From Nocardioides sp. ChNu-153 (GTDB lineage Bacteria; Actinomycetota; Actinomycetes; Propionibacteriales; Nocardioidaceae), in NCBI RefSeq assembly GCF_030466625.1, contig NZ_JADEVT010000005.1, positions 1 through 64,000 on the forward strand: a DNA stretch of 64,000 bases, in the 5' to 3' direction. The notes under the pieces were generated by a model that saw only the letters and a list, made by a program, of their open reading frames with translations, was not told the origin of the DNA and ran no database searches. Both the position numbers and the translations under genes were made by a program. Positions 12,530 through 21,408 of the stretch are shown here, one piece after another (positions within the stretch are counted from its first letter, which is position 1; the number at the start of each line of letters is the position of its first letter).

Positions 12530-15500
12530 ATGGTGAGCAATCGTGAGCGCGTAGCGCGTGGCCTGGACATCACCGCGGAGGGCCTCGAGCCGTTCGTGGC
12601 CAAGACACTGGCGCAACATGTTCCAGCGGGCATGACGTGGCCGACCATTCTGAAGGTGCTTGACGAGTCGCGCGGCAACCCGCGCGGGGACATGCAGTAC
12701 TCGGCTAACGACCTGCAGTGCCAACTGCGCGTCATGACCGAGCGGATTGGCGACCTGGGATTTCCCTTCAGCGACGCTCTTTCGCGCGCCGAGCAGAACC
12801 TGGCTGGCGAGCTGCGAGAGATCCGCAACAAGTCCGCGCACCAGAGCCCGTTCAACTTCGACGACACCTACCGCGCCCTCGACACCATGGAGCGACTGCT
12901 CCGAGCTGCTGGCCAGCCCATGGCCGCGGACAAGATCAAGGCGGATCGCGTCGACCTGCAGCGCACCCAGATCGAGTCAGAGACTCGTAAGGATGTGCGG
13001 GAGAGCCTCGTCATCGGCGGCTTGGGTGACGTTGAGCTCACTCCATGGCGCGAGGTCCTTCAGCCCCACCCCGACGTCCTATCCGGGCGGTTCAAGGAGT
13101 CGGAGTTCGCAGCTAACCTCCACTCGGTCGCACACGAGACCGGCACAACGTCACAGGAGTACGCGGATCCGGTCGAGTTCTTCCGTCGTACCTTCCTGAC
13201 GGACGGGCTCAAGGATCTGCTTACGCAAGCGGCCACGCGCATTGCCGGTGGCTCGGGCTCGCCTGTCATCAACCTTCAGACCACGTTCGGTGGCGGCAAG
13301 ACCCACTCGATGCTGGCCGTTTGGCATCTGTTCTCCGGCGTGCCGGCCGCGTCCTTGCCGCAGGAGGTCCAGGAGATCCTCCACTCGGCCGGGCTCGCGG
13401 ACGATGCCCGCTCCATCGGCCGCGTGGCAGTCGTGGGCAACGAGATCGCCGCAGGTCAGGCCCGAGACCGCGGCGAAGGCATGCAGGTCCGGACGCTGTG
13501 GGGAGAAATCGCTCGCCAGCTCGGCGGCCGCGAGGCGTACGACATGCTCGCCGACTCCGACGCGAACAGCACGAGCCCTGGAGATCTCCTCCGCGAGCTC
13601 CTGGCGAAGTACTCGCCATGCGTCATCCTCATCGACGAGTGGGTGGCCTACGCCCGCCAGTTGAGCGAGGAAGCCCTCCCGGGCGGCACCTTCGAGACCC
13701 AGTTCACGTTCGCTCAGGCCCTCACCGAAGCCGTCGCGGCAACACCAGGCGCACTTCTGCTCGTGTCGATCCCCGCTAGCGACGTTCGTCGCGAGGACGG
13801 CGACGCGGGTGGCCCGCTCGCCTCCGACCTCGAGACGGGCGGCGAACACGGAAAGGCGGCGCTCAAGCGACTCGAGCACGTGGTTGGCCGTGTCGCACAC
13901 CAATGGCATCCGGCCTCGGCGCAGGAGTCGTTCGAGATCGTTCGTCGCAGGCTATTTGAACAGCCAGACGCGGCAGCGTTGCGCGCCATCAACGCTACCG
14001 CCCGCAAGTTCGTCACGTTCTACCGCGACCACATGGGCGAGTTTCCGCGCGACACCACCGAGGCGTCGTACGAGACTCGCATCAAGTCCGCGTACCCGAT
14101 CCACCCCGAGCTCTTCGCGCGGCTCTACGAGGACTGGTCGACTCTCGAGCGATTCCAGCGAACCCGCGGCGTCCTGCGGCTCATGAGCGCAGTCGTTCAC
14201 GACCTCTACGCCTCGGGCGACGACTCCGCGCTGATAATGCCTGGCTCGGTGCCGGTCTCTGCTCCATCCGTTGTCGGTGAGCTCACGCAGTACGTGGACG
14301 TTCACTGGAAGTCGGTGATCGATGCGGATGTCGACGGGACCGACAGTCTGCCGTTCCAGATCGACAAGGAACGTCCCCTGTTCGGCGATCGCGGACTGAC
14401 CCGCCGCATCGCTCGCGCAACGTTCCTCGGCTCAGCCGCGACCTTGCAGAGCGCCCACAAGGGAGTTGAGCGCAAGCACATCTTCCTCGGCGTCGCCATG
14501 CCGGGCGATACGGTCGGCAACTTCGGGTCGTCGCTGCAGATGCTCAGCGACCGCGCGTCGTACCTGTTCTCAGAGGGCGACCGCTTCTGGTACGACCTGC
14601 AGCCGTCGCTCAACCGCACGGTGAACGAGCGAGCGGCCAACCTGCACGACGAGGACATTTGGGCGGAGGTCGTCACCAGGCTGAAGCAGGCGGGGGGCAA
14701 CGCCGGCGCAGACATCGCATCGACCATCGTTGCTCCCGACGACTCCTCGGATGTGCCTGAGGCCGAATCGGTCCGCCTCGTACTGACGCACCCCAAGTAC
14801 CAGCACAAGAACAAGGACACGGACTCCGCCGCGATCAAGTTCGCTCACGAGGTCGTCAAGTCGCGGGGGAGTGGCAATCGCGAGCGACGCAACACGCTCG
14901 TGTTTCTCGCCCCCGACGAACAGCGGTATGCGGAGCTCGAGTCGGCGGTCCGGCAGCACCTCGCTTGGCGCAGCGTCGTTCGCGACAAGGACCGGCTTGA
15001 CCTGACCCAGCAGCGTGTGGCACTCGCGACCTCGAAGGTCGATGAGACCAACAAGATCGTCGACCAGCGAATCGCGACCAGTTGGATCTGGGCGCTGCAC
15101 CCGCGCAATCGCGCCGACGACGAGCCCTTCGTCATCGGCGTGGTGAAGGCGGACGGCGATGAGTCACGGCTCGCCGTCCGCACCGGCAAGAAGCTCGTGC
15201 GTGAAGACATCTTCCGCGTCCAGATTGCCGCGTCGACGGTTCGCTACGACCTCGACTCCAAGCTTCACCGCGTCTGGAACAAGGGCCCCGTCCGTGTCGG
15301 CGACCTGTGGGACTACTACACGAAGCACCCATACCTGCCGCGGCTGCGGGACAAGGGAGTCCTCACCGAAGCCATCGCTGACGTGATGACCGACATCTCC
15401 TGGGTTCAGACCGGATTCGCCCTGGCGGCCGGCTACGACCCGGACTCCGGCGAGTTCGCAGGGCTGGCAATCCCGAATGAAGATGCCTTCGGGCGGGTCG

Positions 15501-15931
15501 GTGATGACACCTACCTCGTGGCGCCGCACGCTGCTCAGGCCCAGCGCCAGCGCGAGGAGGCGGCCGCAGAGGCCGTCAAGGCGAAGAAGGCCGCCGACAC
15601 GGACGGTGACGGAGACGACGAGCCCACCACCAAGCCGCCCAAGACGACGACCACGAGACCGACACTCCAATCCGTCAAGAACGGCCGCTACCGTGCGCGC
15701 TTCGAGGTCGACACTGCGAAGCCCGACGCCATGGGCGAGAGCGTCAAGCAGGCGATCGAAGAGGTCCTGCGCCACATCGCGGCAGCTGAAGGCGCCGAGA
15801 ACGTCGAGATCGTCCTCGATGTCCGTGCGGAAAATTCCAACGGCTTCGGCGAGAACGTTGTACGTACGGTGAAGGAGAACAGTCGCGTTCTCGGCTTCGA
15901 CGTCAGTGAGTTCGAGGACGTCGAATGGTAG
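12530..15931 (+). CDS. Swt1-type HEPN + DUF499 ATPase
   Basis: 1,133 aa. Residues about 1-125 form a helical Swt1-like HEPN domain with the RNase signature RNKSAH (Arg99, His104). The DUF499 P-loop NTPase follows: P-loop TTFGGGKTHSML near 251-262 and Walker B CVILIDEWVAYARQL near 364. The C-terminal third ends in a Lys/Thr-rich linker (about 1015-1050) and a small terminal domain. GGGGAGGG lies before the ATG. HEPN domains are often metal-free RNases, so this protein may couple an ATP-driven sensor to RNA cutting; that is inference. It overlaps the next gene by 7 bases. Confidence 0.88.
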   Translation: MVSNRERVARGLDITAEGLEPFVAKTLAQHVPAGMTWPTILKVLDESRGNPRGDMQYSANDLQCQLRVMTERIGDLGFPFSDALSRAEQNLAGELREIRNKSAHQSPFNFDDTYRALDTMERLLRAAGQPMAADKIKADRVDLQRTQIESETRKDVRESLVIGGLGDVELTPWREVLQPHPDVLSGRFKESEFAANLHSVAHETGTTSQEYADPVEFFRRTFLTDGLKDLLTQAATRIAGGSGSPVINLQTTFGGGKTHSMLAVWHLFSGVPAASLPQEVQEILHSAGLADDARSIGRVAVVGNEIAAGQARDRGEGMQVRTLWGEIARQLGGREAYDMLADSDANSTSPGDLLRELLAKYSPCVILIDEWVAYARQLSEEALPGGTFETQFTFAQALTEAVAATPGALLLVSIPASDVRREDGDAGGPLASDLETGGEHGKAALKRLEHVVGRVAHQWHPASAQESFEIVRRRLFEQPDAAALRAINATARKFVTFYRDHMGEFPRDTTEASYETRIKSAYPIHPELFARLYEDWSTLERFQRTRGVLRLMSAVVHDLYASGDDSALIMPGSVPVSAPSVVGELTQYVDVHWKSVIDADVDGTDSLPFQIDKERPLFGDRGLTRRIARATFLGSAATLQSAHKGVERKHIFLGVAMPGDTVGNFGSSLQMLSDRASYLFSEGDRFWYDLQPSLNRTVNERAANLHDEDIWAEVVTRLKQAGGNAGADIASTIVAPDDSSDVPEAESVRLVLTHPKYQHKNKDTDSAAIKFAHEVVKSRGSGNRERRNTLVFLAPDEQRYAELESAVRQHLAWRSVVRDKDRLDLTQQRVALATSKVDETNKIVDQRIATSWIWALHPRNRADDEPFVIGVVKADGDESRLAVRTGKKLVREDIFRVQIAASTVRYDLDSKLHRVWNKGPVRVGDLWDYYTKHPYLPRLRDKGVLTEAIADVMTDISWVQTGFALAAGYDPDSGEFAGLAIPNEDAFGRVGDDTYLVAPHAAQAQRQREEAAAEAVKAKKAADTDGDGDDEPTTKPPKTTTTRPTLQSVKNGRYRARFEVDTAKPDAMGESVKQAIEEVLRHIAAAEGAENVEIVLDVRAENSNGFGENVVRTVKENSRVLGFDVSEFEDVEW

Positions 15932-17433
15932 GTCCGAACGATGTCGAGGTCGTCGACACCATCCAGCTCAAGCCTGACGCCGGCCTCGTCAAGAGCCTCG
16001 GGTCGCACCACACCTTCGAGTCGGCGATCGCCGATCTCGTCGACAACTGCATCGACGCTGAAGCGACCCGGATCTCGGTCCGGTTGTTGACGCAGGATGA
16101 GCGGTTGGTCCAGGTCGAGGTCGTCGACAACGGCAGGGGCATGGATTCGGCAGCTGCCGATCAGGCGATGACGCTGGGACACCAGCGAGAGTACGGCGAC
16201 ACCGACCTCGGTCACTTCGGAGTTGGCCTGAAGTCAGCGTCTTTCGGACACAGCGACGTATTGACCGTCTGGTCGAGCCGATACGGCGCCGTTCCCGTTG
16301 GAAGGCGGATCAAGCGCGCCAACTTCTCCAAGGACTTCTCATGCGAGGTCCTGTCCGCAGACGCCGCCACCGAGATCCAGGAACAGCGACAGAAGCAGAT
16401 CGACGTCGCTTGGGGAACGACAGTCGTCTGGTCAGGACTCCGCAGCACCTACCACGGCCGCAATGCCACCGAGGCACGCGAGTGGCTGTCCAAGACCGAG
16501 CTCGCGGTGCGACAGCACCTCGGCGTGACGTTCCATCGTCTGATCGCGAAGAAGTTCATCGTCATCGACGTCCTTGTCGACGAGGTCGAGTTCGCCGATG
16601 AGGCCATTGGTACGCCAGTCAAGGCGATCGACCCCTTCGGCTACGCCACATCGGGTCGTCCCGGATACCCCAAGACGATCGTCGCCTCGGCTGGCGGCCA
16701 CGAAGTGAAGCTCGAATGTCACATCTGGCCCGCGAAGACCGACATCCCGGGTTACCGGATCCAGGGGAAGTCCGGCGAGAAGTTCCAAGGCTTCTACATC
16801 TACAGGAACGACCGCCTCCTGCAAGTGGGTGGCTGGTCTGCCGCAGCCAACCACACAGTGCAACGCCAACTAGCTCGCGTCGTCATCGATGACGCGTCTG
16901 CCATCGGCAGTCTCCTGACGATGAACCCGGAGAAGTCTGGACTTCGGATCGAGGCCAACTTCAAGGATGCGCTCGCTCGTGCATCGGCAGCGGACGGAAC
17001 GTCCTTCGACCAGTACCTCCAAGACGCCGAAGACACGTACAAGACCGCCAACAAGCGGACGATGAAGCGTCACCCCGTCATCACACCCGACCGCGGCTTC
17101 GCACCCGTAGTCCGGAAGCAGATCGAGGCCGAGCTCGGTCTGATCAAGTCCGACTCGCTGGAGATCCGCTGGACTCGCATGCCGGAAGGCGAGTTCTTCG
17201 ACATCGACTTCGGCAACAGCACCGTGCTCCTCAACCAGCGCTACCGCTGGCTGTTTGCTCCCCAAGGCAGCAGCCTGAACGACGCACCGTTGCTCAAGGC
17301 GTTGATGTTCCTGCTGACGCACAAGATCTTCGAGGGCACCAACCTAGGTCCCAAGGACAAGGACAACATTGCCCTGTGGCGCGCCATCCTCGGTGCAGCC
17401 GTCGAGGCCGAAGAGGAGATGCGTTATGAGTGA
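15925..17433 (+). CDS. MORC/MutL-like GHKL ATPase
   Basis: 502 aa. Bergerat-fold motifs: N box ESAIADLVDNCIDAEA near residue 32-47, G1 VDNGRGM near 66, and G2 GHFGVGLKSASFG near 90. A transducer-like part includes GFYIYRNDRLLQVGGW, as in MORC-type ATPases. Iyer, Abhiman and Aravind (2008) described such ATPases in predicted restriction-modification clusters with Z1 helicases and nuclease-fold proteins, exactly the neighbours here. Likely acts as an ATP-gated DNA clamp. ATG overlaps the previous stop (ATGGTAG); the end overlaps the next gene by 8 bases. Confidence 0.9.
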   Translation: MVGPNDVEVVDTIQLKPDAGLVKSLGSHHTFESAIADLVDNCIDAEATRISVRLLTQDERLVQVEVVDNGRGMDSAAADQAMTLGHQREYGDTDLGHFGVGLKSASFGHSDVLTVWSSRYGAVPVGRRIKRANFSKDFSCEVLSADAATEIQEQRQKQIDVAWGTTVVWSGLRSTYHGRNATEAREWLSKTELAVRQHLGVTFHRLIAKKFIVIDVLVDEVEFADEAIGTPVKAIDPFGYATSGRPGYPKTIVASAGGHEVKLECHIWPAKTDIPGYRIQGKSGEKFQGFYIYRNDRLLQVGGWSAAANHTVQRQLARVVIDDASAIGSLLTMNPEKSGLRIEANFKDALARASAADGTSFDQYLQDAEDTYKTANKRTMKRHPVITPDRGFAPVVRKQIEAELGLIKSDSLEIRWTRMPEGEFFDIDFGNSTVLLNQRYRWLFAPQGSSLNDAPLLKALMFLLTHKIFEGTNLGPKDKDNIALWRAILGAAVEAEEEMRYE

Positions 17434-18415
17434 GACCCTCAACGACGCCCGTCACTACTCGCTTGCGAACGTCGATGCCTTCTGGGCAGCCGGCAACCCG
17501 GTCGTGCTTCCCATCAGCGGCACGCCTTCCTGCACCCTCGACATTCACCCGGCGAATGATGCGATCACGCTCACCACACCGTTCACGCCGCCGGAGCCCG
17601 ATGTGGCCAAGTGGCGCAACATCACCTTCAAGCCGGTGGCCTCCGACGAGGGGGACATGGCTGAACTGACTGTCGCGGTCGATGACAACCTCCACGGCGC
17701 CTACGGACTGTTGACGAGCATCGCCGACGAGCTCCAGATCGGCGGCGAGCCGCTCGCGGTTGCGGTGGCTTCGGCAATCCAGAGACACCGAGGGATGTTT
17801 GCAGGCAAGGCCGGTTTGAGCCCCGACAAGGAAGTCGGGCTCTTCGGCGAACTCCTCGTCCTTGAGTACCTGATCAACAAGATCGGTGCCGGCCCGGCGG
17901 TGGCATCCTGGCAAGGGCCCCTGTCGGAGGAGCACGACTTCGTCTTCGGCGAGGTTCACCTGGAGATCAAGACGACGTCCGGGGAGCAGCGTCGCCACAT
18001 GATGCACGGCTTCACCCAACTCGTTCCGCTGCGCGGCGTACCGCTCAGCCTGGTCTCGATTCAGCTGACGCGCAGCAACATCGAAGGCGGTCGCACGCTA
18101 TCGCAGCTGGTGTCCCAGATCCGTGCGAAGTCGGGCGGCCACCGACCGAAGGTTGATGAAGCTCTCGAGGCCGTTGGCTGGCGGGACGACGACGCCGAGC
18201 TCTACTCCACGTTCTGGGCCAAGCGCAGCGAATTCAGGGCCTACGACGTCGACGACCGCTTCCCCGCATTGACTCTCGACCGACTCGCTCCAGTCGTCCC
18301 GAACATCAGGGTTGTGTCGGACCTCTCCTACAGAGTGGACGTCACCCACTTCCAGAACCACTCGTTGCCCGGCGCGCTTGCCGGTCTTGTCGAAGCCCAG
18401 GAGATTGCCGAATGA
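17426..18415 (+). CDS. DUF4420 PD-(D/E)XK nuclease
   Basis: 329 aa. The start ATG lies inside the end of the GHKL gene, which sets it at 17426 rather than the longer frame. The nuclease core shows Glu in EVGLFGELLVLEYLI near residue 137-150, Asp in EEHDFVFGE near 170 and the ExK of VHLEIKTTSGEQR near 178-182. This matches the DUF4420 (PD-(D/E)XK motif) family that accompanies GHKL ATPases and Z1 helicases. It is the probable DNA-cutting subunit. It overlaps the Z1 gene by 4 bases (ATGA). Confidence 0.88.
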   Translation: MSETLNDARHYSLANVDAFWAAGNPVVLPISGTPSCTLDIHPANDAITLTTPFTPPEPDVAKWRNITFKPVASDEGDMAELTVAVDDNLHGAYGLLTSIADELQIGGEPLAVAVASAIQRHRGMFAGKAGLSPDKEVGLFGELLVLEYLINKIGAGPAVASWQGPLSEEHDFVFGEVHLEIKTTSGEQRRHMMHGFTQLVPLRGVPLSLVSIQLTRSNIEGGRTLSQLVSQIRAKSGGHRPKVDEALEAVGWRDDDAELYSTFWAKRSEFRAYDVDDRFPALTLDRLAPVVPNIRVVSDLSYRVDVTHFQNHSLPGALAGLVEAQEIAE

Positions 18416-21408
18416 GCGACGCCGCTCCCAACCTGTCCTTGCCTCTGAAGAACCTGCTTCAGGGCCTCGCGGAGCAGGCGCCTATTCCCGTGCTGCCCAT
18501 GCTGGGTGGCTTCGCCGGCCAGCCGGTGTCAGAAGACGACTTGGTGGCGTTCGTGCAGGGGGCGCCGCCGAATGACCCCGGCATGATCCAACTCCGCCTC
18601 GCCCTCGCGAAGTGGGACGCAAGCAACGATCTCAAGCTGGCGGGCGCCGACGGGCAGGAGACCGGTTCGGGCACCATCGCGCGGCGAATCGCGGTGGTCA
18701 AGAACCTCGGTTTGAGCGACGAGGCAGAAGGGGTGCTCCGGGAGAGCATTCCCGTCCACGTCGAGGGTGCCATTGTCATCTCCAGGGAGTTCGAGCCTTG
18801 GTACGAGAAGGTTCGTCACCAGCGCAGCACCATGTACTGGGACCACTACGAGAAGTACCTCGCCCAGGAGAAGAAGTGGCCTGCGGGTTCGATCGCGACC
18901 ATCGACCAGAGCACCGACGCGGTCGTCGAGCGCCTGACTGACCCGACCCGGTCCGACATCAAGCGCACCAAGGGCCTGGTCGTCGGCTACGTACAGAGTG
19001 GAAAGACGGCCAACTTCACCGGCGTCATCGCCAAGGCAATAGATGCCGGCTATCGGCTGGTCATCGTCATGACCGGAACCATCGAGATTCTGCGGGCGCA
19101 GACACAGCGCCGCATCGACATGGAGCTCATGGGAGTCGAGAACGTCCTCGCAGGTCAGGATCCGAACGACCCCGAAGTTGCCAAGGGGCTCGACTACCAG
19201 CAGGACGAGGACTGGCTGGCGGACAAGTTCGTGCGGCATAGCCAGGAGGCCCTCAACCAGCCGGGAGTCGCTCGCATTCGTCGCGTGACCACCCACAAGG
19301 GCGACTACAAGAGCCTGCCGCAGGGGATGTCCCAGCTCCGGTATGAGCGCCACGACAAGTCGAAGCCGCTGAACGCTGAGGAGAACCTTTTCCACACAGA
19401 CGCCTACGTCGTGATCATCAAGAAGAACTCGGCGCCATTGAAGAAGCTCATCAAGGATCTCAAGCCGATGCAGGCCATGCTCAACGAGTTGCCGGCCCTG
19501 ATCATTGACGACGAGTCCGATGTCGCATCGGTCAACACCAAGGACCCGAAGAAGTCCAAGGACCGCACGATCATTAACAAGCTCATCACCGAGATCATGG
19601 AGATCGTTCCGCGGGCCCAGTACGTCGGCTACACGGCTACCCCGTTCGCGAATGTGTTCATTGATCCCGACGAGACCGACAAGGTCGATCTCTTCCCGTC
19701 TGACTTCGTGCTCTCCCTTCCGCGGCCTCCGGAGTACATGGGCGTACAGGAGTTCCACGACATCGATCCGGACTGGGAGAGCGCTCCCAAGGATGTCGGG
19801 ACGTCGAACGAGCTCGCCTATGTGCGCGCAGTGTCTGGCGACCCCGACGTAGATCCGGCACTGCACAAGGACGAGTTGCGCGTGGCGCTCGACGCGTGGG
19901 TGCTCAGCGGTGCCATCAAGAAGTACCGCGAGGCGAAGACTGGCAGCACGTTCCGGCACCACACCATGTTGGTCCACGAGGATGTTCGCAACGCCTTGCA
20001 CGTCGACTCTGCATCCATCGTCCGCGGCTTGTGGAACACCGGCAAGTTCACCTCAGATGAGGGACTCACGAGGCTTCGGAAGCTCTTCGACGACGACTAC
20101 ACAGCCGTGATGGCAGCTCGAGCAGGCGGTGAGCCCGTGCCCGCGTCATTCAACGAGCTGAAGCCCTACATCCCTGAGGCCATCGCCGAAATGACGAGTG
20201 GGGGTGCGGACCCTGTGCTGATCGTCAACTCTGACAAGCAAGCCCAAGCCCAGCAGGAGGCACTCGACTTCGACAAGGGCCGCGTATGGCGCATCCTCAT
20301 CGGTGGCGCGAAGCTCAGCCGTGGCTTCACCGTCGAGGGGCTCACCATCTCCTACTTCCGCCGGAAGGCCGGCCAGGCCGACACGCTCATGCAAGCGGGT
20401 CGATGGTTCGGATTCCGTGAGGGCTATCGCGACCTGGTTCGCCTCTACATCCGGCGCGACCACAAGGTCGACCTGTATGAGGCATTCGAAGCGCTACTCC
20501 TCGACGAGGAAGCATTCCGAGACGAGCTCGGGAAGTACGCCGGCTTCGACGAGGACGGAAAGCCGCTCGTCGAGCCCCGTCAGATTCCGCCGCTCGTCAG
20601 CCAACACCTGCCCTGGCTGAAGCCGACGGCGCGCAACAAGATGTTCAACGCGGTCGTGAAGGCGCGAGCGTCCGTCGGTGCATTCCACCAGTTGTCGTCA
20701 CTTCCGCCACGTGCATCGGAGGTGCCCGCGAAGGACCGCGCAGTCGTCGCGGCGCAGCACCAGTCGAACCTCGACAACGTGGTCCTCCCGCTGCTTCAGC
20801 TCGCCGGCACGCTAGAGAAGCTTGAGTACGACGATTCCGGCACGACCCGATACCAGCACGCTCGCGTCGGCCTGATCGGTGCAGCCGAATTCCTCGACTT
20901 GTTGGACAAGCACACCTGGCACCCGAACTTCCTGAGCGTAATCGATCCCATCAGGGCGTTCATCAGAACGGCAACCGACAGGGGCCGTATCAAGGACTGG
21001 GCAATCATCTGGCCGCAACGGGCGACGCCCGGCCGTGAGTTGGAGTTCGATGAGTTGCCCGTGCCCGCCCCTGTCTTCAAGCGCGGTCGTCGGAAGGATC
21101 CTCGAATCGACTTCACCGGTGAGAACAAGCGCAACATCCTCGCCGCGGGCGCGGTGCCGTCAGGCGAGTCGCTGCCCGGCCTCGGCAAGAGCGACACTCG
21201 CGGCGTGCTGGTGGTTTCCCTCGTAGCCGACCGCGACGAGACGTCCGAGGCCGAGCCCGTGACTCGTGACGAAGTCGTCGGGCTCATCTCGCTCCGCGTG
21301 CCTGACAAGTCGGTGCAGAGCAAGCGCGACCACATCCAGTACGGGGTTGTGATCCCAGCTAAGGCGGACGAGGTCGCCGTCGAGGTTGCTGCCCAGAAGG
21401 CAGGGTGA
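18412..21408 (+). CDS. Z1-domain superfamily 2 helicase
   Basis: 998 aa. Walker A is GYVQSGKTANFTGV near residue 193; the DExD-like motif LIIDDESD lies near 364; motif III YTATPFANVF near 407; and late motifs appear as GGAKLSRGFTVEGLTISYF and MQAGRWFGFREGYRDLVRLY near 640-675. The latter block is the Z1 domain. Z1 helicases occur almost only in defence clusters with GHKL ATPases and DUF4420 nucleases and likely translocate on DNA. ATGA overlap with the preceding stop. Confidence 0.92.
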   Translation: MSDAAPNLSLPLKNLLQGLAEQAPIPVLPMLGGFAGQPVSEDDLVAFVQGAPPNDPGMIQLRLALAKWDASNDLKLAGADGQETGSGTIARRIAVVKNLGLSDEAEGVLRESIPVHVEGAIVISREFEPWYEKVRHQRSTMYWDHYEKYLAQEKKWPAGSIATIDQSTDAVVERLTDPTRSDIKRTKGLVVGYVQSGKTANFTGVIAKAIDAGYRLVIVMTGTIEILRAQTQRRIDMELMGVENVLAGQDPNDPEVAKGLDYQQDEDWLADKFVRHSQEALNQPGVARIRRVTTHKGDYKSLPQGMSQLRYERHDKSKPLNAEENLFHTDAYVVIIKKNSAPLKKLIKDLKPMQAMLNELPALIIDDESDVASVNTKDPKKSKDRTIINKLITEIMEIVPRAQYVGYTATPFANVFIDPDETDKVDLFPSDFVLSLPRPPEYMGVQEFHDIDPDWESAPKDVGTSNELAYVRAVSGDPDVDPALHKDELRVALDAWVLSGAIKKYREAKTGSTFRHHTMLVHEDVRNALHVDSASIVRGLWNTGKFTSDEGLTRLRKLFDDDYTAVMAARAGGEPVPASFNELKPYIPEAIAEMTSGGADPVLIVNSDKQAQAQQEALDFDKGRVWRILIGGAKLSRGFTVEGLTISYFRRKAGQADTLMQAGRWFGFREGYRDLVRLYIRRDHKVDLYEAFEALLLDEEAFRDELGKYAGFDEDGKPLVEPRQIPPLVSQHLPWLKPTARNKMFNAVVKARASVGAFHQLSSLPPRASEVPAKDRAVVAAQHQSNLDNVVLPLLQLAGTLEKLEYDDSGTTRYQHARVGLIGAAEFLDLLDKHTWHPNFLSVIDPIRAFIRTATDRGRIKDWAIIWPQRATPGRELEFDELPVPAPVFKRGRRKDPRIDFTGENKRNILAAGAVPSGESLPGLGKSDTRGVLVVSLVADRDETSEAEPVTRDEVVGLISLRVPDKSVQSKRDHIQYGVVIPAKADEVAVEVAAQKAG

